Positions 1 to 6,111 of a DNA stretch of 6,323 nucleotides are shown in pieces. The stretch is from Planctomycetaceae bacterium (lineage in GTDB: Bacteria; Planctomycetota; Planctomycetia; Pirellulales; Thermoguttaceae): assembly GCA_031276415.1 (NCBI GenBank), contig JAISNF010000003.1:1-6323 (forward strand). Direction: 5' to 3'. Both the position numbers and the translations under genes were made by a program. The notes beneath the pieces were generated by a model, which was not told the DNA's origin, did not search any database, and was given only the letters and a program-made list of their open reading frames with translations. Positions within the stretch are counted from its first letter, which is position 1, and every line of letters begins with the position of its first letter.

Positions 1-96
1 CATCCATTTTGCCCAATCTACCAAGTTTAACATTTCTTGGAACTTCACCAACAAATTTTCAACAAACACAACCAAACATTTTACTAAATTTTCCAT
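1..96 (-). CDS. Small protein of unknown function, N-terminal 32 codons only
   Basis: An open frame starts with ATG at 96 and runs off the left edge without a stop. It is preceded by a strong Shine-Dalgarno, AAGGAG (minus strand, 109-104), 7 nt before the ATG. The visible residues begin MENLVKCLVVFVENLLVKF and end at WAKWM. They are rich in Leu, Val and Phe, with charged residues spaced in a way that suggests an amphipathic or membrane-associated helix; there is no clear signal peptide. Start, ribosome binding site and upstream promoter (203-231) all agree, which makes this a real gene despite its short visible part. I do not recognise the family, and the full length is unknown. It is separated from the TPR gene upstream by a probable terminator, so it is likely its own transcription unit. 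Confidence 0.72.
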   Translation of the reverse strand, partial: MENLVKCLVVFVENLLVKFQEMLNLVDWAKWM

Positions 97-148
97 TGTT
101 AAACTCCTTGGTTTTTACAAAGGTTTTTTGAAATAACCGCCAACACGT

Positions 149-170
149 TTGCCGAGAAACAAATCGGCAA
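149..170 (-). promoter_or_regulatory. Leader hairpin upstream of the left-edge gene
   Basis: A perfect 7-bp stem (TTGCCGA at 149-155 with TCGGCAA at 164-170) closes an 8-nt loop. It lies inside the predicted leader of about 100 nt between the promoter at 203-231 and the ATG at 96. No T-run follows it on the minus strand, so it does not look like an intrinsic terminator. It could stabilise the leader or take part in regulation; that is inference. No known riboswitch class was recognised. Confidence 0.45.
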
Positions 171-202
171 GAAATTACGCATTGTGGTCGAATTAGGGTC
201 AA

Positions 203-231
203 AGTATATCAAAAGTCCTATTTTGTGTCAA
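203..231 (-). promoter_or_regulatory. Sigma70-type promoter for the left-edge gene
   Basis: On the minus strand there is TTGACA (231-226), an optimal 17-nt spacer, then TATACT (208-203). This is a perfect -35 and a 5 of 6 match to the -10 consensus. Transcription would start near 196 and give a leader of about 100 nt before the ATG at 96. It is the best promoter match in the window. It sits just downstream of the hairpin at 261-349, as expected for a new transcription unit beginning after a terminator. Confidence 0.75.
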
Positions 232-260
232 CGGGGGATATTTTTTTGCCAAAAGAAAAT

Positions 261-349
261 AAAGTTGTCCGCAGATTACACAGATAATCGCAGATTATTT
301 TTTTGTTTTATATTTTAAAAATCATCTGCGATAATCTGCGGACAACTTT
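261..349. repeat. Intergenic repeat, inverted pair of copies
   Basis: An 18-bp perfect inverted repeat (261-278 with 332-349) carries the core TTGTCCGCAGATT. Inside it, 288-299 pairs with 320-331 with one mismatch, leaving a 9-nt bulge (279-287) on the left arm and an AT-only-plus-one-G loop of about 20 nt. The left arm contains three CRCAGAT units (270-276, 279-285, 289-295) with 9- and 10-nt steps. The right arm contains two in reverse orientation (324-330, 334-340). A third, solo copy with the same core and unit spacing lies at 6017-6057. The arrangement resembles REP/BIME-like or MITE-like non-coding elements; assignment to any named family is not possible here. Confidence 0.8.
261..349 (-). 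terminator. Probable terminator of the TPR gene, formed by the inverted repeat
   Basis: The hairpin lies 50 nt past the TPR stop codon (399) and before the next minus-strand promoter (231-203). On the minus strand the stem ends with CTTT followed by a T-rich stretch (ATTTTCTTTT, 260-251). On the plus strand the stem is also followed by T's (347-352), so it could stop transcription from either side. The stem is longer than in a standard intrinsic terminator and contains a bulge, so the terminator role is inferred from position and the T-rich flanks. Confidence 0.5.
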
Positions 350-398
350 TTTCTATGTTCTCTACGTTTTATTGTCAAACTTTTTTTGCGGTACAAAT

Positions 399-2093
399 TT
401 ACGGTGCAAAGGATGTTTGGAGAACATTTGTATTCGCGGGTGTTGTTTTTTGTAGATTTTGGGGATACTGTTCTCCCCGAAATTCATAATACGTCGGAAC
501 TGTTTGATCCTCAGAATAATGGAAAACCTTTGAAACCGGCAACGGAGAAACTGTTACCGGAACCGGTAATGGATTCAACGATGGATTCGACAGTGGATTC
601 GACAATGTATTCGATGAAGTATCCAACGGTTGCCATGTGTCTTCCGGTATCGTCCGAGTTCCATAAGGTAATGATATTTCATGATTGTTGGTGTTCGTCA
701 ATCCCCGAACATTTTGTTTATTGGGATTATCAAAAGTCGGAACCGGTAAAGATGTTCCTATTGCTCCCTGAACTGTTGCCGGCATTACTTCCGGCATTGC
801 TCCCATCATTGTTCCCCGCATCGTTCCATGACTCAAAATTCCTTGCGAATTGGGAATTATCGGCGGCGGAGTTGTCGGAATCGCCGCCGGAACAGATCGC
901 TGAATATTCGTTGCAGGTTGAGCCGCAAAAACCTGTTGCGGAATCATTTTATTGCGTTTGGCAAGATATTCATTACGTTTGTTGTCCAAAAATTCCGCTC
1001 TTTCAAATTCGCCCCGTTGACGATACAAAAACACCAATTCCTCATACGCACGCTCTTCACCTAACGAAGCCGAAAAATACCGCATTGCCTCAATCGGTTT
1101 GTTCTGATGAGCCGTACAACGACCAAGATAATAAAGAAGCCGGTTATTCTCAGGATAATGAATCAATGCATTTCGCAAAATCACTTCGGCTTGTTTCAGA
1201 TTATTTTGCTCAATAAGGAACAACGCATAATCTCCGGCAATAATCGGAACATTACCGCCCAATGCATATTTCATCGCATAACGAAAATAAACACCGGCAT
1301 TACGGATTTCCGATTGTTTCCAGGCAATCAACGCCAACCGGTGATAAGGAGCAGCAAGCGTTCCATTGATCGTTTGTTTTTTGTTAGCGGCAATAAATGC
1401 GTTGTAACTGCGAATCGCTCCGGCAATATCACCCTGAACCTCAAAATCCAATCCTTGTTTATAATGATTTTTCGCAGCGGCGGAGTTAGATTGTGTTGCG
1501 GAATTAACATAATCCGGTATGGAATAATTTTGTTCTTTCCTCAACGCTTCAATTGTTTCCTGACCGTCGTCAATATTTTCGAGTAATTCTTTATCGGTGG
1601 ATTTTTGGGACGATTTTTCCGTTTTGGAGGAAGAAAATAAAGAGGTAAAATATGATTTAATTTTATTGATGGATGATTCTTGTTTCGTTTTGTTTTGTTC
1701 TTTATTATTTTCGGAATCGGTTTTTTTTTCGGGAATGAACGGCGTAGCGGGAGTTACGGAATTGGCGGCTATTTGATTTGATGTGTTGAAATTTGCGGGT
1801 GCCGGAGATTTGTAGGAATTATCAATAGAATTGTTAGGATTGTTAAAATTGTTAAAATTGTTAAAATTGTTTGGCGATGGAAAAAACGCAGATTGAGGCA
1901 TCATCTCGCGATTGGCAATATAAATCGAATTGGGAATCGAATTGTGAATCGAATCGGGAGACGAAGGATAACCGCCATAAGTGCGCTCATATTGTGCGTA
2001 TTGTGCGCAAACAATGTCCGTTGCCGTAATAACCGATATAGTTATCACAATCAAAAAACAATAAAAAATTTCCCTTCGCATTTTTTTTCTCAT
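399..2093 (-). CDS. Secreted tetratricopeptide-repeat protein with low-complexity flanks
   Basis: This 564-residue protein begins with a signal peptide: a basic start (MRKKMRR), a hydrophobic stretch at about 9-25, and a likely type I cleavage after VCA near residue 30. The preceding residues (DIV) do not fit a lipobox. Residues 45-200 are Asn/Ser/Pro-rich, then Lys/Ser/Glu-rich, and probably disordered. A TPR-like core spans about 207-372, with recognisable helix pairs such as YKQGLDFEVQGDIAGAIRSY (211-230) and LLYYLGRCTAHQNKPIEAMR (319-338). The C-terminal third is again Pro/Asn-rich. TPR folds usually mediate protein-protein contacts, so an envelope scaffold or assembly role is plausible but the partner is unknown. 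No good ribosome binding site precedes either ATG at 2093 or the in-frame ATG at 2081 (residue 5), so the start is uncertain by four codons. Four short in-frame tandem repeats lie in the disordered regions. It is divergent from the ThuA-like gene. Confidence 0.88.
   Translation of the reverse strand: MRKKMRREIFYCFLIVITISVITATDIVCAQYAQYERTYGGYPSSPDSIHNSIPNSIYIANREMMPQSAFFPSPNNFNNFNNFNNPNNSIDNSYKSPAPANFNTSNQIAANSVTPATPFIPEKKTDSENNKEQNKTKQESSINKIKSYFTSLFSSSKTEKSSQKSTDKELLENIDDGQETIEALRKEQNYSIPDYVNSATQSNSAAAKNHYKQGLDFEVQGDIAGAIRSYNAFIAANKKQTINGTLAAPYHRLALIAWKQSEIRNAGVYFRYAMKYALGGNVPIIAGDYALFLIEQNNLKQAEVILRNALIHYPENNRLLYYLGRCTAHQNKPIEAMRYFSASLGEERAYEELVFLYRQRGEFERAEFLDNKRNEYLAKRNKMIPQQVFAAQPATNIQRSVPAAIPTTPPPIIPNSQGILSHGTMRGTMMGAMPEVMPATVQGAIGTSLPVPTFDNPNKQNVRGLTNTNNHEISLPYGTRTIPEDTWQPLDTSSNTLSNPLSNPSLNPLPVPVTVSPLPVSKVFHYSEDQTVPTYYEFRGEQYPQNLQKTTPANTNVLQTSFAP
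569..616 (-). repeat. 12-bp in-frame tandem repeat (4 units) in the TPR gene
   Basis: Four imperfect 12-bp units (plus-strand form ATGGATTCGACA) lie at 569-580, 581-592, 593-604 and 605-616. They encode the Asn-Pro-Leu-Ser-like run around residues 494-509. The unit is a whole number of codons, so gain or loss keeps the frame. Confidence 0.7.
756..827 (-). repeat. 12-bp degenerate tandem repeat (about 6 units) in the TPR gene
   Basis: Units of 12 bp (for example CGGCATTACTTC at 780-791 and CGGCATTGCTCC at 792-803) run with increasing divergence from about 756 to 827. They encode a Gly/Thr/Met/Pro-rich four-residue periodicity at about residues 423-446 (GTMR, GTMM, GAMP, EVMP, ATVQ). Confidence 0.65.
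1831..1872 (-). repeat. 9-bp tandem repeat encoding Phe-Asn-Asn in the TPR gene
   Basis: Four 9-bp units (TTGTTAAAA, the first one TTGTTAGGA) plus a partial fifth encode an Asn-rich run with FNN triplets at about residues 75-88. The three middle units are identical, which suggests recent expansion by slippage. Confidence 0.8.
1922..1957 (-). repeat. 12-bp tandem repeat (3 units) in the TPR gene
   Basis: Three units (AAATCGAATTGG, GAATCGAATTGT, GAATCGAATCGG) encode a four-residue x-x-Ser-Ile periodicity just after the signal peptide, about residues 46-57 (PDSI, HNSI, PNSI). Confidence 0.7.
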
Positions 2094-2366
2094 TGGTAAA
2101 TACCATTTGCTTGAATAGGATTTATTTTTCCTTATCTTTCGTCCTATCGAATCAAAAGAAAGCGATTCTCCAATGCGAATGAGCCAAGTGTGTTATTTTA
2201 GAAAAAAAGTGGAATTACGATTTATACATTCTGTTTCTCCGATAAAACCGAACATTCCGTCAGACAAAGTAAATCCGACATAAGAGAACTTCTAAAACTT
2301 TATTTAAAAAGCAGAATACACAGTTACAAAAAATTGCCCCCCCTTGTGAATAATAAAAAATTAACG

Positions 2367-2395
2367 AAAATTTGGAAAGAAAATTTGGAAAATTT
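2367..2395. repeat. Short direct repeats AAAATTTGG
   Basis: AAAATTTGGAAA occurs at 2367-2378 and again at 2380-2391 (13-bp step), followed by a partial AAAATTTG at 2388-2395. It lies directly before the weak TTGACC candidate, so it could be a protein-binding or curved-DNA element upstream of the ThuA-like gene, but AT-rich composition alone may explain it. Confidence 0.4.
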
Positions 2396-2476
2396 GACCT
2401 AACCCAAAAAATAGTAATCTGTTTACAGCCGACAAATCCAATAAAGTAAAGAATATCTTTTACCTTTACAATTATT

Positions 2477-2498
2477 TTTCACAATCAACTTTCACAAT
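2477..2498. repeat. Direct repeat TTTCACAAT in the ThuA-like gene's upstream region
   Basis: TTTCACAAT occurs at 2477-2485 and 2490-2498, exactly 13 bp apart and 16 nt before the ThuA-like ATG. The position suggests a leader or operator element. No regulator is known and chance is possible. Confidence 0.4.
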
Positions 2499-2514
2499 TA
2501 TTTTAGGTGTTTCC

Positions 2515-3282
2515 ATGCGATTTATTTTTGAAACTTTTGGAACTTTTTTGTTGTTATTATGTTTTTCGGTTCCGCTTTATGCTCAATCACCGGAAACGGA
2601 AACGAAAAAACCGTTGGTTGCGGTCATGGTGAGCGATGATCATTACGATGCGGACAAACTTCTTCCGCCGTTAATGCAACGTTTGGGCAAAGAAAACGGC
2701 TGGGATGTTGTTATTTTGCACGGTCAAGGCACGGCGAATTTTCCCAATATTGAGGTGTTGGACAAAGCGGATGTTCTTGTTGTTTATGTTCGTCGTCTTG
2801 CGTTGCCGAAAGAGCAACTTGCCAAAGTTAAAAAATTTGTTAATTCCGGTCGCGGTGTTGTCGGGTTGCGAACAGCATGTCATGCTTTTAAATCAAATGC
2901 AAAAGTTTTGCCGAAAGATTGTGAAAATTGGGCGGAATTTGATCACGATGTTCTCGGCGGAAATTATCACGATCACGGAAAAAATGAAATTGGCAGTGAT
3001 ATTGAAAATGTTACGGCGCAATCTGATTCGCCCATTCTGAAAGATGTTGTACCGGCACGTTGGCATAGTGTTGGTTCGCTGTATTTTACTGATCCGGTTA
3101 AGGACGATGCAACAATTTATCAAACCGCTTCGTCTTCGCAACAAAAAAATGTTCCGCTTACATGGACTCGCATGTACGGTAAAACACGTATTGCTTTTAC
3201 TGCACTTGGACATCAAAAAGATTTTGAAGTGGAAGCATTTCAAAATTTAGTACGAAATCTGGTGCATTGGGCTGCTCAATAA
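2515..3282 (+). CDS. Secreted ThuA-like domain protein
   Basis: This 255-residue protein has a signal peptide (hydrophobic residues about 8-22, likely cleavage after LYA near residue 23). It is followed by a single ThuA-like domain (about 33-253), which has a class I glutamine amidotransferase/flavodoxin-like fold. Recognisable family segments are GRGVVGLRTACHAF (112-125), FDHDVLGGNYHDHG (142-155), RWHSVGSLYFTDP (182-194), and VPLTWTRMYGKTRIAFTALGH (213-233). The family is named for rhizobial trehalose utilisation, but secreted planctomycete members have no settled function; sugar-related roles are usually guessed. The start is supported by AGGTG at 2505-2509, 5 nt before the ATG. Length is typical for a stand-alone domain. 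It is first of four same-strand genes and lies 102 nt before the next one. Domain assignment is firm; the substrate is unknown. Confidence 0.9.
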   Translation: MRFIFETFGTFLLLLCFSVPLYAQSPETETKKPLVAVMVSDDHYDADKLLPPLMQRLGKENGWDVVILHGQGTANFPNIEVLDKADVLVVYVRRLALPKEQLAKVKKFVNSGRGVVGLRTACHAFKSNAKVLPKDCENWAEFDHDVLGGNYHDHGKNEIGSDIENVTAQSDSPILKDVVPARWHSVGSLYFTDPVKDDATIYQTASSSQQKNVPLTWTRMYGKTRIAFTALGHQKDFEVEAFQNLVRNLVHWAAQ

Positions 3283-3333
3283 CCAATTCCTGTAACTTAT
3301 TGACGGCGTTCATTCATTTTCCAAACGGTGTTC

Positions 3334-3361
3334 CCTTTGAAAAACTTCCTTTTGAAAAATT
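3334..3361. repeat. Imperfect 14-bp tandem duplication in the intergenic gap
   Basis: CCTTTGAAAAACTT (3334-3347) is followed directly by the near copy CCTTTTGAAAAATT (3348-3361) in the 102-bp gap before the next gene, just ahead of that gene's ribosome binding site. It may be a simple slippage duplication. No terminator-like hairpin was found in this gap, consistent with read-through from the ThuA-like gene. Confidence 0.45.
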
Positions 3362-3384
3362 AAAAATCAAGGAGAGATATTGTT

Positions 3385-4239
3385 ATGAAAAATTTGATTA
3401 TTTTTATTTCGATTTTGTTTTTTGTTTTATTTTCGTTTGTTTCCCATCTTGTTGCCGGCGGATTAACGATTCAATTACGCGGCGAATATGATGATGTTAC
3501 ATTTGTCGGTGCGATTTATCGTTGGGATGCGGACGGTTTACCGAAACAGGCGGACGGTTCGCCGCGGGTTGCCAAAGAGCGGGCGGAAGCACCAAAAATC
3601 AATGAACCTTGGACTGATTTTCGCGCCGCCAATAAAGGCAACGGAAAATGGGTTATTGAATCATTATTGCCGGGAATTTATGATTTAATTATTATCAAAG
3701 GCGGAGCCAAACAACGTTTTGAAGGTTGGCGTTACGCTCCGGTGCTTGATTTCGAGGAATTTTTTCCGCCGGACGCCGATGTTTTATGTGATCAGGACAA
3801 CGACGGTAAAAAAGAAACTGTTAAAGATGAAGAAAGCCGAAAATGGGTTGATAAAACAATCCGCGAATCTAAACATTACGAAAATAAAGTTGTTCCGCTT
3901 TATATCGGCGGGAGTTACAAAAAAGGTCAGTTCAGACCGAAACAAATTCGTGCTCTTGTTATGTTGTTACGTGATTTGCAGACGACATTAGATAAAGATT
4001 CTGCGACATTGCGTTTCGAAATCTGGCAATTTGAAGATCGTTCCGGTGGTTACGTTAAACAAAAACGTACCCATGTTTTGCATCGGATTATTATGCCGCG
4101 TGATGAGTTACGGCAATGGGTTTGGCTTTGGGATCCGGCGTTGGGCAATATCAGTGTCGGCAAATCCGAACAAAAAACAATTGAGTACAAAATTCCCGAT
4201 CCCGTCGGCACGACATTACAAGGACTTCTGCCGTACTAA
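3385..4239 (+). CDS. Secreted protein of unknown family with a calcium-loop-like motif
   Basis: This 284-residue protein has an N-terminal signal peptide (hydrophobic residues about 4-23, probable cleavage after LVA at 24). Residues about 26-105 look like a beta-sandwich or carboxypeptidase-regulatory-like domain, with LLPGIYDLIIIKGG (94-107) typical of such a strand pair. At 136-144 the stretch DQDNDGKKE places Asp at loop positions 1, 3 and 5, Gly at 6 and Glu at 9, similar to EF-hand or thrombospondin type 3 calcium loops. The second half (about 165-284) is mixed alpha/beta, rich in Trp and charged residues, and not recognised. The start is supported by AAGGAG (3369-3374), 10 nt before the ATG. 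Its stop is 22 nt before the prepilin-peptidase-like gene, so the two are probably co-transcribed. Function is unknown; calcium binding is inferred from the motif only. Confidence 0.85.
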   Translation: MKNLIIFISILFFVLFSFVSHLVAGGLTIQLRGEYDDVTFVGAIYRWDADGLPKQADGSPRVAKERAEAPKINEPWTDFRAANKGNGKWVIESLLPGIYDLIIIKGGAKQRFEGWRYAPVLDFEEFFPPDADVLCDQDNDGKKETVKDEESRKWVDKTIRESKHYENKVVPLYIGGSYKKGQFRPKQIRALVMLLRDLQTTLDKDSATLRFEIWQFEDRSGGYVKQKRTHVLHRIIMPRDELRQWVWLWDPALGNISVGKSEQKTIEYKIPDPVGTTLQGLLPY

Positions 4240-4261
4240 CTTTGCCAATAGTTACAAAATC

Positions 4262-5089
4262 ATGATTGATTCTGATCCGGTTATAATGTTCAGTTTACTG
4301 ATATGGCTGACGTTTTTCGGAATGTGTATCGGGAGTTTTTTGAACGTGGTTATTTACCGGTTACCGCGAGGTAAAAGTCTTTCCAATCCGCCGTCACATT
4401 GTCCGCGATGTAATCATCCGATTCGTTGGTACGATAATGTTCCGGTATTCGGATGGATTCTGTTACGCGGAAAATGCCGCGATTGCAAAGAACCGATCAG
4501 TATTCGTTACCCGATTGTCGAAGCGTTTTGCGGTTGTGTTTTTGGAATTATTTCTTTGCTGGTTATTTTCCAAAACGAAAATATTTCGATAATGAAAACG
4601 ATTTGTACGGTATTAACATTGTCCGGTCTTGTTGTTACACTTGCAACTGCCGGATTTATCGAACAGGAAGGAATACCGATTCCCAGCCGGCTTTTCATTC
4701 CTATTGCGGTTCCTGCGCCCGTAATGACTTATGTTATTCAACATTCTTTTTCTGTTCCATTATTTGTTAATCTGATACATTATTTTGAAATAAGCAATGA
4801 ATTTATAGAATTGGTTATTGTAATAATCAATACAATATTATGTTTTGCCGTTGCGTTTTTCTTTGCCAAAAAAATTGTGTCCAATAATCCGAACATAATT
4901 TCATGGATTATTTCGGGAATATTGATTGGGTTGTACTTAAATTTTCTTGGTGTGCCGGTGTTCATTCTTTTCGTGTTGCTGTTTTTTTTCGTGCGGAAAA
5001 CATCGTTGCGAAAATCAATAACCGCTCACAAAATTTTGTCGTTTACAACATTTCTCGGTATTATTCTGATGTTGATTTCGTCCCGTTAA
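4262..5089 (+). CDS. Prepilin-peptidase-like (A24 family) membrane protein, likely lacking the catalytic aspartates
   Basis: With the ATG at 4262 this is a 275-residue polytopic membrane protein, the normal length for type IV prepilin peptidases. The N-terminal half is well conserved: GSFLNVVIYRLPRG (24-37), then two zinc-binding pairs, CPRC (47-50) and CRDC (72-75), with IRWYDNVPVFGWILLRGKC between them and PISIRYPIVEAF after. In active enzymes the C-terminal domain carries one Asp in the first conserved segment and a second in a GxGD motif. Here the first segment reads GFIEQEGIPIP (131-141), with Glu at the expected Asp, and no GxGD is visible anywhere in the last 130 residues. Activity as an aspartic peptidase is therefore doubtful. 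No good ribosome binding site precedes 4262; an in-frame ATG at 4286 is an alternative start, giving 267 residues. It lies 22 nt after the unknown secreted protein, suggesting translational coupling. No pilin or secretion ATPase gene is visible here. Confidence 0.85.
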   Translation: MIDSDPVIMFSLLIWLTFFGMCIGSFLNVVIYRLPRGKSLSNPPSHCPRCNHPIRWYDNVPVFGWILLRGKCRDCKEPISIRYPIVEAFCGCVFGIISLLVIFQNENISIMKTICTVLTLSGLVVTLATAGFIEQEGIPIPSRLFIPIAVPAPVMTYVIQHSFSVPLFVNLIHYFEISNEFIELVIVIINTILCFAVAFFFAKKIVSNNPNIISWIISGILIGLYLNFLGVPVFILFVLLFFFVRKTSLRKSITAHKILSFTTFLGIILMLISSR

Positions 5090-5160
5090 AATTTGCGGCG
5101 AATATTTGTTTTACATAATTTGATGCAATAATCAAGAAAATAACAGGAGTTCCTATTCTG

Positions 5161-5985
5161 ATGATTCCGATATTTGATACACATGCTCATCTTGATCTGG
5201 AGCCGTTTTCAAATGATTTTGATACAGTTATTCAACGTCTTGAATCGGGAACATTGCCTGTTGTTCTTGACGAACTTTTAGAGCAGCCGATTGAAATGAC
5301 TGGTGTTTTATTACCGGGCATTGACGCTCAATCGAGTTTTCGTTGCGCCGAATTAGCAAAACGTTTGCCGTTTTTTCGTGCGGCGGCGGCGATTCATCCC
5401 AATTACGTAGTTAATGCAACAGAAAACGACTGGAAAACAGTTACGGAATTGGCTCATAATGATTTAGTTGTTGCGATTGGCGAAACAGGTCTTGATCGGC
5501 ATTGGGATTACACGCCGATAGAGCAACAAATTGCCGCATTGCGACAACATATTGATCTGGCGGTACAAACTGCAAAACCGATTCAAATTCATTGCCGTGA
5601 TGCCTGGAACGACATGCTTCCGATTCTTCGTCGGGCGGTTCAGGAAAAAAAACTTACTGGAATTATTCACGCATTTAGTGGTGAGCCGGAACAGGCGATG
5701 GAGTGTATTGATCTTGGTTTTTATCTTAGTTTTGCGGGATCGGTAACTTATCGAAACGCTAAATTTTCGCCCTTGTGGGAATCTGCAAAAATTGTACCTG
5801 CCGACCGGTTGCTTATTGAAACAGATTCACCTTACATGCCGCCTCATCCATTTCGTGGTAAACTCAAACGCAATGAACCGACATTAGCGGTTTTGGTTGC
5901 TCATCGTCTTGCCGAACTGCGCGGTGTGACTCTCAAAGAAATTGCCGAAACAACAACCCAAAACGCCAAACAACTTTTATGGTAA
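5161..5985 (+). CDS. tatD: TatD-family metal-dependent hydrolase
   Basis: This 274-residue TIM-barrel protein contains all signature segments of the TatD family: DTHAHLD (6-12), AIHP (77-80), AIGETGLDRHWDY (105-117), IHCRDAW (143-149), GIIHAFSG (167-174), and LLIETDSPYMPPHPFRG (217-233) followed by NEP. Predicted metal ligands His8, His10, Glu108, His144, His170 and Asp222 are all present, so it should be active. Family members are Mg-dependent 3'-5' exonucleases or related deoxyribonucleases/hydrolases acting in the cytoplasm. Relative to typical members there seem to be roughly 15 extra residues between the first motif and the LLPG strand (about 23-46). The start is supported by AGGAG (5145-5149), 11 nt before the ATG. 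It is 71 nt after the prepilin-peptidase-like gene and last of the plus-strand series; its link to the upstream genes is probably positional only. Confidence 0.95.
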   Translation: MIPIFDTHAHLDLEPFSNDFDTVIQRLESGTLPVVLDELLEQPIEMTGVLLPGIDAQSSFRCAELAKRLPFFRAAAAIHPNYVVNATENDWKTVTELAHNDLVVAIGETGLDRHWDYTPIEQQIAALRQHIDLAVQTAKPIQIHCRDAWNDMLPILRRAVQEKKLTGIIHAFSGEPEQAMECIDLGFYLSFAGSVTYRNAKFSPLWESAKIVPADRLLIETDSPYMPPHPFRGKLKRNEPTLAVLVAHRLAELRGVTLKEIAETTTQNAKQLLW

Positions 5986-6016
5986 CCGGTTTTTTTTCTT
6001 AACCACTGAATACGAA

Positions 6017-6057
6017 TTGTCCGCAGATTTCGCAGATGGTCACAGATAATTTTTTTT
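6017..6057 (+). repeat. Intergenic repeat, solo copy downstream of tatD
   Basis: The 13-nt core TTGTCCGCAGATT (6017-6029) is identical to 265-277. It is followed by CRCAGAT units at 6022-6028, 6031-6037 and 6041-6047, which have the same 9- then 10-nt steps as the copy at 261-299, and ends in a T8 run (6050-6057). Unlike the left element it has no inverted partner and forms no clear hairpin, so a terminator role is less certain here. Confidence 0.75.
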
Positions 6058-6111
6058 GAGAATACGAAACAACAAACCAGACGAAAAAAAAAAAAAGTTT
6101 TTGTTTTGGTG

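Larger units (their letters stand above)
2094..2514. other. Divergent intergenic region, 421 bp
   Basis: This very AT-rich stretch separates the leftward TPR gene from the rightward ThuA-like gene and should hold both promoters. I find no strong match on either strand. A weak plus-strand candidate is TTGACC (2394-2399) with TAATCT (2415-2420) at a short 15-nt spacing. Other visible elements are a 7-C run at 2337-2343 in otherwise AT-rich sequence, and two sets of direct repeats (2367-2395 and 2477-2498). A weak inverted repeat ATAGGA/TCCTAT (2115-2120 with 2142-2147) lies near the TPR start. No tRNA or recognisable RNA gene was seen. Confidence 0.6.

Noticed and set aside
261..349. Possible CRISPR array, because of repeated CRCAGAT units
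   Set aside because: Units are only 7 nt with 2-3 nt between them and are arranged in an inverted pair, which does not match direct repeats separated by unique spacers.
386..1216. Long plus-strand open frame of 276 codons antisense to the TPR gene
   Set aside because: It has no ribosome binding site, its composition is repetitive because it mirrors the 12-bp arrays, and the opposite strand encodes a protein with a signal peptide and clear TPR helices.
2004..2093. Possible lipoprotein signal around the Cys at residue 29 of the TPR protein
   Set aside because: The residues before this Cys are Asp-Ile-Val, which does not fit a lipobox; a type I signal peptide fits better.
2173..2283. 36-codon plus-strand open frame in the divergent intergenic region
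   Set aside because: It has no convincing ribosome binding site, no recognisable motif, and composition that looks like random intergenic sequence.
4031..4261. In-frame upstream extension of the prepilin-peptidase-like gene to 4031
   Set aside because: It would overlap the preceding gene by 209 nt and would put about 77 unrelated residues before the family's usual hydrophobic N-terminus.
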